Assembly: GCF_014640535.1 (NCBI RefSeq)
Contig: NZ_BMHD01000001.1
Location: forward strand, 3,399,474-3,463,473
Direction of reading: 5' to 3'
DNA length: 64,000 nucleotides
DNA from: Cnuibacter physcomitrellae
GTDB taxonomy: Bacteria > Actinomycetota > Actinomycetes > Actinomycetales > Microbacteriaceae
The notes below the pieces were generated by a model that did not search any database, was not told the DNA's origin, and was given only the letters and a program-made list of their open reading frames with translations. Position numbers and translations under genes: made by a program. This document shows, in pieces, positions 1 to 7,887 of this stretch (within the stretch, counting starts at the first letter, position 1; each line of letters begins with the position of its first letter).

Positions 1-1
1 G

Positions 2-130
2 GCCGGCGCCGATCCGCACGTGCCGTTCGGCGGCGCCAAGGGCAGCGGGCTGGGCCCGAAGGAGCAGGGCGAGGCGGCCCAGGACTTCTTCACGCACACC
101 ACCACGGTCTACCTGCGGGGCGGGTCGTGA
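2..130 (+). CDS. Aldehyde dehydrogenase, C-terminal end only
   Basis: The frame enters from the left edge and ends at TGA 128-130, giving the last 42 residues. They contain PFGGAKGSGLGPKEQG followed by a TTTTVYL end, the conserved C-terminal signature of NAD(P)-dependent aldehyde dehydrogenases; the catalytic Cys and Glu lie outside the window. The stop overlaps the GTG start of the CoA transferase gene, so the two are probably cotranscribed. From the two genes that follow, the substrate could be glutarate semialdehyde, but a related semialdehyde is equally possible. Confidence 0.8.
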   Translation, partial: AGADPHVPFGGAKGSGLGPKEQGEAAQDFFTHTTTVYLRGGS

Positions 131-1254
131 GCGGTCCGCTGGCGGGCCTCGTCGTCGCCGACTTCACCCGGGTGCTCGCCGGACCGTACGCCACGATGAT
201 GCTCGCCGACATGGGAGCCGAGGTGGTCAAGGTGGAGAGGCTCGGCGTCGGCGATGAGACCCGCGCCTGGACGCCGCCCGTCGGCCCCACCGGCCTCTCG
301 ACGTACTTCGGCTCGGTCAACCGCAACAAGCGGAGCATCGCGGTCGATCTCGCCGACCCGGCGGACCGGGCCGTGGTGACCGACCTCGTCGCGCACGCCG
401 ACGTCGTGATCGAGAACTTCCGTCCGGGCACGATGGACCGGCACGGGCTAGGGCCCGCCGACGTCGAGACCCTCAACCCCCGCGCCGTCTACTGCTCGAT
501 CAGCGGCTTCGGCTCCGGTCCGGGCGCGGAGCTCCCCGGCTTCGACCTGCTCGTCCAGGCGATGGGCGGGCTCATGAGCATCACCGGTGCGGATGCGCAG
601 CATCCGACCAAGGTCGGCGTCGCGCTCGTCGACGTGGTGACCGGACTCCACGCGCTGTCCGGCATCCTGGCCGCGCTGCACGTGCGCGAGACCACGGGGC
701 GCGGCCAGCGGATCGAGGTCGATCTGCTGTCGAGCCTGCTGTCCTCCCTCACGAACCAGGCCGGCGCCCACCTCGAGGCGGGCCGGGTGCCCCAGGCCCT
801 CGGGAACCAGCACCCGAGCATCGCGCCGTACGAGACCTACTCGGCCGCCGACCGCGACATCGCGATCGCGGTCGGGACCGACGCGCAGTTCGCGCAGCTC
901 GCCGCCGACCTGGGCCTCCCGCAGCTCGCCGGGGACGAGCGCTTCGCGACCAACTCCGCCCGGGTGGCCCACCGCGCCGAGCTGAACGCGCGGCTCGCCC
1001 CCGCCTTCGCGGCGCGGACGGCGGACGAGTGGACGGAGCGCCTCGGCGCGCGTGGCGTGCCCGCCGGCCCCATCAACTCGGTGCCCGACGCCTTCGCCCT
1101 GGCCGAGAGGCTGGGCCTCGACCCCGTCGTGGAGCTGGCGGGGAGCCGCAGCGTCGCCAACCCCATCCGCTTCAGCGCCACCCCCGTCGAGTACGTCTCG
1201 CCGCCGCCGACCCTTCCCGACCGTTCTGCCACCACCTGGAGAGACCTCACATGA
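127..1254 (+). CDS. CaiB/BaiF family (class III) CoA transferase
   Basis: This 375-residue protein should move CoA between carboxylic acids in the cytoplasm. It starts at GTG 127, overlapping the previous stop by 4 bases. The N-terminus carries the family pattern RVLAGPYATMMLADMGAEVVK. The catalytic aspartate of the formyl-CoA transferase fold is expected in VGVALVDVVTG; the codon at 631 makes it Asp169, the same number as in the founding enzyme. Its TGA overlaps the ATG of a glutaryl-CoA-dehydrogenase-like gene. In Pseudomonas and in human SUGCT a CaiB-family enzyme activates glutarate using succinyl-CoA, so glutarate CoA transferase is the best guess. Substrates cannot be read from sequence in this family. 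Confidence 0.85.
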   Translation: MSGPLAGLVVADFTRVLAGPYATMMLADMGAEVVKVERLGVGDETRAWTPPVGPTGLSTYFGSVNRNKRSIAVDLADPADRAVVTDLVAHADVVIENFRPGTMDRHGLGPADVETLNPRAVYCSISGFGSGPGAELPGFDLLVQAMGGLMSITGADAQHPTKVGVALVDVVTGLHALSGILAALHVRETTGRGQRIEVDLLSSLLSSLTNQAGAHLEAGRVPQALGNQHPSIAPYETYSAADRDIAIAVGTDAQFAQLAADLGLPQLAGDERFATNSARVAHRAELNARLAPAFAARTADEWTERLGARGVPAGPINSVPDAFALAERLGLDPVVELAGSRSVANPIRFSATPVEYVSPPPTLPDRSATTWRDLT

Positions 1255-2429
1255 CCCACGAGACCGGGCGCGACGCCCTCCGAGACGTGTTCGACTTCGA
1301 CGCCCTGCTGTCCGAGGAGGAGCGCGGGTGGCAGGACCGCGCCCGCGAGTTCGCCCGCACCCGCATCGCGCCCACGATCGAGGAGGACTTCGAGGCCAAG
1401 CGGTTCCGGGCCGAGCTGATCCCCGAGCTCGGCGCCGCCGGGTTCCTCGGCATGCACATCCGCGGCTACGGATGCGCGGGGGCGAGCGCGGTGAGCTATG
1501 GCGCCGTCTGCGCCGAGTTCGAGGCCGTCGACAGCGGATGGCGCACCTTCGTCTCGGTGCAGGGATCCCTGGCGATGAGCGCCATCGCGAAGTTCGGTTC
1601 CGAGGAGCAGAAGGACAGGTGGCTGCCGGGCATGGCCGCCGGCGAGACGGTGGGCTGCTTCGCCCTCACCGAGCCCGACGGCGGCAGCGACCCCGGTGCG
1701 ATGACGACGACGGCCCGTCGTGAGGGCGACGAGTGGGTCATCGACGGCGCGAAGCGCTGGATCGGGCTCGCCAGCGTCGCCGACGTCGCCGTCGTCTGGG
1801 CCCGCACGGAGGACGGGATCGGCGGCTTCCTCGTCCCCACCGACACCGCCGGGTTCACCGCGACGCCCATCGACGGCAAGCTCGCCATGCGCGCCTCCAT
1901 CCAGTGCGACATCGCGCTCGACGGCGTCCGCGTGCCCGACTCGGCGCGCCTGCCCGGGGCCACCACCCTGCGCGGGCCGTTCTCCTGCCTCAACGAGGCC
2001 CGCTACGGGATCATCTGGGGCGCGATGGGAGCCGCGCGCAGCTGCCTCGAGATCGCGCTCGAGCGTGCACGTGCTCGCACGGTGTTCGGCAAGTCGATCG
2101 GAGCGTTCCAGCTGACCCAGGAGAAGCTCGCGACCATGCTCCTGGAGTACGAGAAGGGCATGCTCCTCGCGCTCGCGATCGGCCGCTCGAAGGATGCGGG
2201 CACGCTGTCCCCGACGCAGATCAGCGTCGGGAAGCTCAACAACGTCCGCGAGGCGATCGAGATCGCCCGCACTACCCGCAGCATCCTGGGGGGCGACGGC
2301 GTGACGAACGAGTTCCCCGTGATGCGGCACATGGCCAACCTCGAGGCGGTGCGCACCTACGAGGGCACGGACGAGATCCACACCCTCATCCTCGGGCGCG
2401 CGCTCACCGGCGTCTCCGCCTTCGCGTGA
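1251..2429 (+). CDS. gcdH: Acyl-CoA dehydrogenase, glutaryl-CoA dehydrogenase-like
   Basis: This 392-residue FAD enzyme starts at ATG 1251 inside the previous stop, with a purine-rich ACCTGGAGAG just upstream. Landmarks are GCFALTEPDGGSDPGAM (FAD/substrate loop), the RTVFGKSIGAFQLTQEKLA segment, and near the C-terminus YEGTDEIHTLILGRALTG. The glutamate of YEGT is residue 371, the position of the catalytic base in glutaryl-CoA dehydrogenases (Glu370). The expected reaction is oxidative decarboxylation of glutaryl-CoA to crotonyl-CoA, using electron transfer flavoprotein. Together with the CoA transferase and aldehyde dehydrogenase this gives semialdehyde to glutarate to glutaryl-CoA to crotonyl-CoA. 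A longer frame upstream to 1029 lies inside the CoA transferase gene and was not used. Confidence 0.85.
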   Translation: MTHETGRDALRDVFDFDALLSEEERGWQDRAREFARTRIAPTIEEDFEAKRFRAELIPELGAAGFLGMHIRGYGCAGASAVSYGAVCAEFEAVDSGWRTFVSVQGSLAMSAIAKFGSEEQKDRWLPGMAAGETVGCFALTEPDGGSDPGAMTTTARREGDEWVIDGAKRWIGLASVADVAVVWARTEDGIGGFLVPTDTAGFTATPIDGKLAMRASIQCDIALDGVRVPDSARLPGATTLRGPFSCLNEARYGIIWGAMGAARSCLEIALERARARTVFGKSIGAFQLTQEKLATMLLEYEKGMLLALAIGRSKDAGTLSPTQISVGKLNNVREAIEIARTTRSILGGDGVTNEFPVMRHMANLEAVRTYEGTDEIHTLILGRALTGVSAFA

Positions 2430-2442
2430 GCGCCGTCCCGGG

Positions 2443-3114
2443 TCAGCGGTAGGTGCTGGGCAGGGGGACCGCGATCACGGTCGCGACGACGAACACGATC
2501 GTGACGATGAGGCCGAGCGCGAGCATCCCGATGGCGACCCACATCGGTGCGATGCCCCTGCCGGAGCGGCGGCGGGCCACCACGGAGCGCCCGATGGCGT
2601 AGACCGGCGCCGGGATGAAGGCGAACGCCCAGTGGAACGGGCGGACGAAGCCCCGCATCCTCAGCATGCGGTAGTCGAGCCAGGCGAACAGCACCGTGAG
2701 GCCCCAGATCACCCAGCCGAGCAGCTGCGAGACCACGTTCGCCGGGCCGAGTGTCGACATCCCGAACCGGGTCGTGGTGCCGTACTGCGTGGAGGTCATG
2801 ATGCTCTCCATCTGCCCCATCGTCTCCCGGAACACCCACGGCAGGAGGGCGTACGACAGCAGCGGGAGCAGGACGATCAGCCAGATCCACGGCGTGTAGA
2901 CGGGCGTGCCGGGAGCGATCTTCGCGTTCGGGTCGAGGCCGGCGCCGCCCTGGAACGCCGGGGCGCTCGGCCACTGCCGGTTGTCGGTCCACCGCGCGCC
3001 GTCCCACCAGCGCTGCATGCCAGACCCCGCCGGGTCGGGGTACCACCCCGCGGGAGGCGTCGCCCCGCTGCCCTGTGCCCCGTCGTTCTGCGCGCCGTAG
3101 CCGCTGTCGCTCAT
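2443..3114 (-). CDS. DUF2510 domain membrane protein
   Basis: This 223-residue protein begins at ATG 3114 with a good ribosome site (GAGGGGG, 6 bases upstream). Residues about 20-45 form a DUF2510 module (PAGWYPDPAGSG then RWWDGARWTD), a short Trp-rich motif common in actinobacterial membrane proteins. At least four hydrophobic segments follow. The C-terminal part has GRSVVARRRSGRGIAPMWV, which is nearly identical in the next gene. Function is unknown. It lies convergent to the acyl-CoA dehydrogenase, only 13 bases from its stop. Confidence 0.75.
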   Translation of the reverse strand: MSDSGYGAQNDGAQGSGATPPAGWYPDPAGSGMQRWWDGARWTDNRQWPSAPAFQGGAGLDPNAKIAPGTPVYTPWIWLIVLLPLLSYALLPWVFRETMGQMESIMTSTQYGTTTRFGMSTLGPANVVSQLLGWVIWGLTVLFAWLDYRMLRMRGFVRPFHWAFAFIPAPVYAIGRSVVARRRSGRGIAPMWVAIGMLALGLIVTIVFVVATVIAVPLPSTYR

Positions 3115-3179
3115 CCGGATCCCCCTCGTGTCCTCGTGCAGCGCACCCGCGCCGACACGAGACTACCGACCCGGCGCCG

Positions 3180-3920
3180 TCACCGGATCTGGGAGAGCAC
3201 GGTCGACACGATCGAACCCACCACGAGGATCCCGATGCTCACCCACATCGGGGCGATCCCGCGACCGGAGGGCCGGCGTGCGACGACCGAGCGCCCGATC
3301 GCGTAGACGGGGGCCGGGATGATCGCCCACCCCCATCCGAACGGACGAACGAACCCGCGGGACAGGAGCACGCGGTGGTCGAGCCAGGCCAGCACGATGC
3401 CTGCGAGCCAGGCCACGGTCCCCGAGACCGCCGCGGTGAGACCGAGGGGATCGGCGGGCAGCACGAGCCTCAGGCCGGTCTCGGCGGGCAGCGGGACGGT
3501 CGAGTAGGGCCCGCCCGGAACCCAGGGCCTGAGCGCCAACGACAGCAGGGGGAGGAGGGTCACGATCCAGATGTACGGGGTGTAGACCGGCGTGCCCGCG
3601 GGAACACTCGGCAGGGACACCTCCCCGGGGCCGGCGCCCGGGCCGGCGGGCCCAGGGGGCGCCGCCGACGATCGGACGTGCGACGTCCACCTCGAGCCGT
3701 CCCACCAGCGCTGTCGATCGGTCGCGGGATCCGGCGCCTCCGGGTCGACGTACCATCCCGCCGGGACCACGCCGCCGGTGCCCGTGTAGCTGCCCGTCGC
3801 GGTGTAGCTGCCCGTCGCCGTGCGGCGGGCGGGCGGCGCCTCGCCGTCCGCCCGCGGCGCCTCGGTCGGCGGAGGCGTGCCGCCGCCCGCTCCCGGATCC
3901 TGCCTGCTCTCGTCGATCAT
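3180..3920 (-). CDS. DUF2510 domain membrane protein, paralogue
   Basis: This 246-residue protein starts at ATG 3920 behind GGGGGGAG. The N-terminal ~40 residues are disordered (TATGSYTATGSYTGTGG is an internal repeat). Then come DUF2510 (PAGWYVDPEAPDP and RWWDGSRWT) and four or more hydrophobic helices. The block VYAIGRSVVARRPSGRGIAPM matches the neighbouring gene, so the two arose by tandem duplication. The 65 bases between them leave room for separate expression. No enzymatic residues are visible and no function is assigned. Confidence 0.75.
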   Translation of the reverse strand: MIDESRQDPGAGGGTPPPTEAPRADGEAPPARRTATGSYTATGSYTGTGGVVPAGWYVDPEAPDPATDRQRWWDGSRWTSHVRSSAAPPGPAGPGAGPGEVSLPSVPAGTPVYTPYIWIVTLLPLLSLALRPWVPGGPYSTVPLPAETGLRLVLPADPLGLTAAVSGTVAWLAGIVLAWLDHRVLLSRGFVRPFGWGWAIIPAPVYAIGRSVVARRPSGRGIAPMWVSIGILVVGSIVSTVLSQIR

Positions 3921-4057
3921 CCGCTCCCCCCACGAGTGCTCGCCCGCCCACTCTACGGCTGCCCGGCCGCAGAGCCGTCGCGCACGTCCCGATGTCGCGG
4001 GGAGTCACACGGGGGAGGAGGCGAGGGTGCACCCGGTAGCCTGGAGACGAGACCCGC

Positions 4058-5128
4058 ATGACCATGACACACCGCCTCCAGACCCCGGCCTCCGCCCGAC
4101 GAGCACCCCTCCTCGACGACTCCGTGAGAGTGGTCGACGGCGCGGTGCTGATCCTCGACCGCCGGGTCTTCCCGCGTTCGGTCGAGTGGGTCGCCGCGGT
4201 CGACGCGGAGGAGGTGGCCGCCGCCATCGCGGGCATGGTCACGCAGAGCTCGGGGCCGCTGTACGCGGCCTACGCCGCGATGGAGCTCACCGCGCTGCAG
4301 GTCGCCGACCTCGACCTCGACGCGGCGGGCCGGCGGATGCGGCGGGCCGCCGAGGTGGTCGCCACCGCGCGGCCGACCAACGGGCATCCGCGCGAGGCCG
4401 TCGAGCACGTCCTCGCCGCGATCGACGAGGCCGCGTCCACCCCGCAGCTCGTGGAGGCCGCGGTCGAGGCGGCACGCGACGGCTCCGACCTCTACCGCCG
4501 CCGCAGCCGGCTGCTCGGCGACGCGACGGTCGCGCTGCTCGACGACGGTGCACGCATCCTCACGCACTGCTGGATGGACACCTACCTCGTCGAGACCGTG
4601 CGTGCTGCCGAGGCCGTCGGGAAGTCGTTCGAGTGGGTCGCCACCGAGACGCGGCCCTACCTGCAGGGCGCCCGGCTCACCTCGCACACGCTCGCCGAGA
4701 TGGGGCAGCCCGTCACCCTCATCACGGACGGGATGGGCGCCGCGGCCATGGCGCCGGGATCCGGCCTGGGGCCGATCGACGCGCTCGTGACCGCCGCCGA
4801 CCGCGTCAGCCTCGACGGGAGCGTCGTGAACAAGGTCGGGACGCTCGGTCTCGCGGTCGCCGCCTCCGCCTTCGGGGTCCCGTTCTACGCCCTCGTGCAG
4901 GCCCCGGATGCCGGTGCACCCACCGCCGACGACATCGTCGTCGAGGAGCGGGACGGCGACGAGGTGCTCGCCGTGGGCGGCGTGCGCACCGCATCCGACC
5001 TCGTCACCCGCGGGTGGTATCCCGCCTTCGACGTCACCCCCGCGCGGTTCGTCACGAGGATCGTGACCGACCGCGGGGCCTTCCCCGCCGACCGGGTGGC
5101 CGACTACCACAGGAAGCAGCAGGCATGA
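4058..5128 (+). CDS. mtnA: S-methyl-5-thioribose-1-phosphate isomerase
   Basis: This 356-residue member of the eIF2B-related isomerase family should convert methylthioribose-1-phosphate to methylthioribulose-1-phosphate. The active-site cysteine is in ILTHCWMDTYL (Cys171) and the aspartate in TAADRVSLDGSVVNKVGT (Asp248). TRPYLQGARLTSHTLAEMG is also typical. ATG 4058 has GGAG 11 bases upstream; a second ATG at 4064 is possible but further from it. The stop overlaps mtnK, and the kinase, phosphatase and dehydratase of the pathway follow, which removes doubt between MtnA and other eIF2B-like isomerases. Confidence 0.92.
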   Translation: MTMTHRLQTPASARRAPLLDDSVRVVDGAVLILDRRVFPRSVEWVAAVDAEEVAAAIAGMVTQSSGPLYAAYAAMELTALQVADLDLDAAGRRMRRAAEVVATARPTNGHPREAVEHVLAAIDEAASTPQLVEAAVEAARDGSDLYRRRSRLLGDATVALLDDGARILTHCWMDTYLVETVRAAEAVGKSFEWVATETRPYLQGARLTSHTLAEMGQPVTLITDGMGAAAMAPGSGLGPIDALVTAADRVSLDGSVVNKVGTLGLAVAASAFGVPFYALVQAPDAGAPTADDIVVEERDGDEVLAVGGVRTASDLVTRGWYPAFDVTPARFVTRIVTDRGAFPADRVADYHRKQQA

Positions 5129-6366
5129 GCGCCGACTACCCCCTCCTCGACGACCGCGACGACGTGGTGGAGTACCTCGTCCGGACGGGCGGCCTCTCGC
5201 GCGTGGCCGACGAGCCCGGCCAGGTCGAGGTCGTCGACGTGACGGCGGGCAACATGAACCGCGTCTTCCTCGCGCGGGGACCCCTCGGCAGCATCGCGCT
5301 CAAGCAGGCGCCGCCGTTCGTGCAGTCGATCGGGCCGGAGTGGCCGATCGATCCCTCGCGGATCGCCGCCGAGGCCGCGACGTACGCGCTGCTCGCGGAG
5401 CGGGTGCCCGACTCGATCCCGGAGATCGTCGGGTTCGACGACGAGCTGCACGTGCTGCTGATGGAGGACCTCAGCGACCTCGCCGTGCTGCGCGATGCGC
5501 TCGCGGCCGAGCACGAGCCCGACGGCCGCGCCCTCGACCACGCCGATGTCGGCGCGGTGGTGGGCGGGTTCGTCGGCGCGCTCGCCGCCGCCACCACGCG
5601 GGAGGCGCTGGGCGAGGAGGCGTTCGCCGAGCTGTCCGCGCAGACGGGCGACGAGGGTCTCATGCAGATCACGCGCGACTTCTTGCTCGGCTACCCCCTG
5701 CGCGAGCACGAGACCAACCGCTGGGAGCCGGCCCTCGACGAGCGCGTGCGCGCGCTGCGCGCCTCGACCGCCGTCGCCGACGCGGTGGAAGGCGTCCGAG
5801 GGCGGTTCGAGACCGCGTCGGAGGCGCTCATCCACGGCGACCTCCACACCGGATCGGTGATGGTCGGGTTCCGCGACGGCGGCCAGGTCGTGAAGGTGTT
5901 CGACCCCGAGTTCGCGTTCGTCGGTCCGATCGGCATGGACCTCGGCCTGTTCTGGGCCGGGGTCGAGGTGGCGGTCGCCGCCGCCTTCGCCGCGGGCGAC
6001 GACGCGCTGGCCCTGCGCCGCTGGGAGGCGATCCCGGCGAGCCTGGCCGCGTTCACTGCCTCAGCCGGACTCGACCCCGCGCGCGTCGACGCCATCCTCG
6101 ACGACGCCTGGCGCTTCGCGGGCATCGAGATGGTGCGGCGGATCGCCGGCTTCTCGCACGCGTCCGACCTCGACGGCGTGCTCCCCGAAGGTCCGCGCGC
6201 GGCGGCCTCGGCGGCCGTCCTCGATGCGGCGGCGGCGCACATCGTCACCGGCCGGGGCCTTGCCTCGGCCGAGTCGCTCCGTCCCGTCGACCCCTCTTCC
6301 CCGCTGTCCGTGCCGTCGCCTGCGGCGCCCGGCGGCGCTGTCGGCGACGGCGCCGCATCCGCCTGA
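5125..6366 (+). CDS. mtnK: S-methyl-5-thioribose kinase
   Basis: This 413-residue kinase has the aminoglycoside-phosphotransferase fold. It should phosphorylate methylthioribose at C1, making the substrate of mtnA. The catalytic loop is LIHGDLHTGSVMV and the metal site is KVFDPEFAFVGPIGMDLG; PEF in place of the usual DFD-type motif is normal in this family. It starts at ATG 5125, overlapping the mtnA stop by 4 bases. The last ~25 residues are a Ser/Pro/Ala/Gly tail outside the fold. A kinase implies a route in which methylthioadenosine is first hydrolysed by a nucleosidase, or methylthioribose is imported; no nucleosidase gene is present here. Confidence 0.92.
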   Translation: MSADYPLLDDRDDVVEYLVRTGGLSRVADEPGQVEVVDVTAGNMNRVFLARGPLGSIALKQAPPFVQSIGPEWPIDPSRIAAEAATYALLAERVPDSIPEIVGFDDELHVLLMEDLSDLAVLRDALAAEHEPDGRALDHADVGAVVGGFVGALAAATTREALGEEAFAELSAQTGDEGLMQITRDFLLGYPLREHETNRWEPALDERVRALRASTAVADAVEGVRGRFETASEALIHGDLHTGSVMVGFRDGGQVVKVFDPEFAFVGPIGMDLGLFWAGVEVAVAAAFAAGDDALALRRWEAIPASLAAFTASAGLDPARVDAILDDAWRFAGIEMVRRIAGFSHASDLDGVLPEGPRAAASAAVLDAAAAHIVTGRGLASAESLRPVDPSSPLSVPSPAAPGGAVGDGAASA

Positions 6367-6397
6367 CCACCGCCCCGCGATCCCTCCGGAGGAACCC

Positions 6398-7129
6398 GTG
6401 AACGACACCCCCGACCCCCTGCTGGTCCACGCCAAGGTCCTCGTGGTCGACCTCGAGGGCACCACGAGCGCCGCCGGCTTCATCCTCGGCGACCTCTACG
6501 ACTACGCCCGCCCGCGCCTGGCCGCCTGGATCGACGGCCACGCCGACGACCCGGCCATCGCCGAGGCGCGCCGCCAGGTGATCGCGGACGCCCACCTCGC
6601 CTCCGACGCCTCGACCGACGAGATCGTCGCGGTGCTGCACGAGTGGATGGAGCGCGACGTCAAGGCCACGCCGCTCAAGACCATCCAGGGGCAGATCTGG
6701 GCCGAGGGCTTCGACCGCGGAGAGGTCACGTCGCACTTCTTCGACGACGTCGTCCCGCGTCTGCGCCGCTGGCACGACGCCGGCGTCGGGCTCGCCGTGT
6801 TCTCGTCGGGCTCGGTCGCCTCGCAGGTGCCGTGGTTCAAGCACTCGCCGTCGGGCGACCTCACCCCGCTCGTCACCGACTTCTTCGACACGGTGAAGGC
6901 GGGGCCGAAGAAGGAGGCCGCGTCGTACGAGACGATCGCGTCGGCGCTCGGCGTCGACGCCGGCGACCTCGTGTTCTTCACCGACAACCCCGGCGAGGTC
7001 TCGGCCGCGCAGGAGGCCGGCTGGCAGGTCGTCGCGTTCTCCCGCGAGGGCGAGCCCTTCTTCGAGGCCGACTTCGGCACCGCCTCCGTCGTCGCGTCGT
7101 TCGACGACGTCGAGGTGGTCGCTCCGTGA
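6398..7129 (+). CDS. mtnC: Acireductone synthase (enolase-phosphatase)
   Basis: This 243-residue HAD-superfamily enzyme carries out enolisation and dephosphorylation of diketo-methylthiopentane phosphate to acireductone. Motif I reads VVDLEGTTSAAGF, where DLEGTT replaces the usual DxDGT and marks MtnC. VFSSGSVASQ is motif II, and FFTDNPGEVSAAQEAGW holds motif IV. GTG 6398 was chosen because a strong GGAGGA lies 5 bases upstream; in-frame codons before it belong to the end of mtnK. The gap from mtnK is 31 bases and its stop overlaps mtnB. Confidence 0.93.
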   Translation: MNDTPDPLLVHAKVLVVDLEGTTSAAGFILGDLYDYARPRLAAWIDGHADDPAIAEARRQVIADAHLASDASTDEIVAVLHEWMERDVKATPLKTIQGQIWAEGFDRGEVTSHFFDDVVPRLRRWHDAGVGLAVFSSGSVASQVPWFKHSPSGDLTPLVTDFFDTVKAGPKKEAASYETIASALGVDAGDLVFFTDNPGEVSAAQEAGWQVVAFSREGEPFFEADFGTASVVASFDDVEVVAP

Positions 7130-7767
7130 CGCTCCCGTTCTCGCCGTCCGTCCTCGACTCGGTCGGCACCGCGCTCGCCGCGGAGTCGGCTCGCTTCGCC
7201 GCCCGGGGATGGATGCCGGGCACCGCGGGCAACCTGTCGGTGACCCTCGGCCGCGATCCGCTGCGGCTGGCCGTGACGGCGTCGGGTCTCGACAAGGGTG
7301 AGCTCACCGCATCCGACATCGTCATCGTCGACGACGCGGGGGAGGGTGTGGTCGGCGAAGGCGGCTCGGAGCAGCGTCCCTCCGCCGAGGCGGGACTCCA
7401 CGCGCGCATCGCCGCGGTCACCGGTGCGGGCGCCGCCATCCACGTGCACGCGCTCGCCGCGGTGCGTGCCGGACACCAGTGGCCCGGCGGGGTGGTGCTG
7501 CACGACCTCGAGATGCTGAAGGGCCTCGGCCACCGCGCGCACGGCGAGCGGGTCGTCATCCCCGTCGTGCCCAACGGACAGGACATGCGGGTCCTGGGCG
7601 ACGCGTTCGAGCGCCAGTACGTCCGTCCGACGGCGTCCGTGGCGGAGGTGCCGGCGCTCATCGTCGCCGACCACGGCATCTACGCCTGGGGCGCCGACCT
7701 GCGCCAGGCGCGCTGGCACCTCGAGCTCACCGAGGCCCTCCTGCAGATCGCCCTCTCCCGCGCCTGA
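7126..7767 (+). CDS. mtnB: Methylthioribulose-1-phosphate dehydratase
   Basis: This 213-residue class II aldolase-family enzyme follows the isomerase step in the salvage pathway. GWMPGTAGNLSV and TASGLDKGELTASDIV bind the phosphate end. HVHALAAV supplies two zinc-ligand histidines and VADHGIYAWG the third. It starts at GTG 7126 within the mtnC stop. The reading order mtnA-mtnK-mtnC-mtnB covers every step except the dioxygenase, which lies at 20482, and the final transaminase. It ends facing the alpha-hydroxyacid dehydrogenase across a long hairpin. Confidence 0.92.
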   Translation: MTLPFSPSVLDSVGTALAAESARFAARGWMPGTAGNLSVTLGRDPLRLAVTASGLDKGELTASDIVIVDDAGEGVVGEGGSEQRPSAEAGLHARIAAVTGAGAAIHVHALAAVRAGHQWPGGVVLHDLEMLKGLGHRAHGERVVIPVVPNGQDMRVLGDAFERQYVRPTASVAEVPALIVADHGIYAWGADLRQARWHLELTEALLQIALSRA

Positions 7768-7803
7768 CCCCGCCCGCGCACCCGCGCACGCCCGCCGTAG
7801 TCC

Positions 7804-7874
7804 TGGTTTCGCGGCCCGTTTGGCGTCTCGCTAGGTCACTGACCCCGCGAAACGCCAAACAGGCCGCGAAACCA
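7804..7874. terminator. Long palindrome between convergent genes (family A, copy 1)
   Basis: Arms 7804-7826 and 7852-7874 pair over 23 bases with one mismatch. The 25-base loop holds a smaller hairpin (GGTC-ACT-GACC). The arms begin TGGTTTCGCGGCC. It sits between mtnB and the dehydrogenase, 14 bases from the latter's stop, so it could act as a terminator in both directions. There is no T tract. Related elements are at 14777, 24597 and 46583. Confidence 0.6.
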
Positions 7875-7887
7875 CGTGGGATGGGTG

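Noticed and set aside
837-2381. Open frame of 514 codons on the minus strand
   Set aside because: Antisense to the CoA transferase and acyl-CoA dehydrogenase genes, with no recognisable domain.
3921-4057. SAM-type riboswitch before mtnA
   Set aside because: The 137-base leader has no SAM-I or SAM-II/SAM-IV like core that I can fold by eye.
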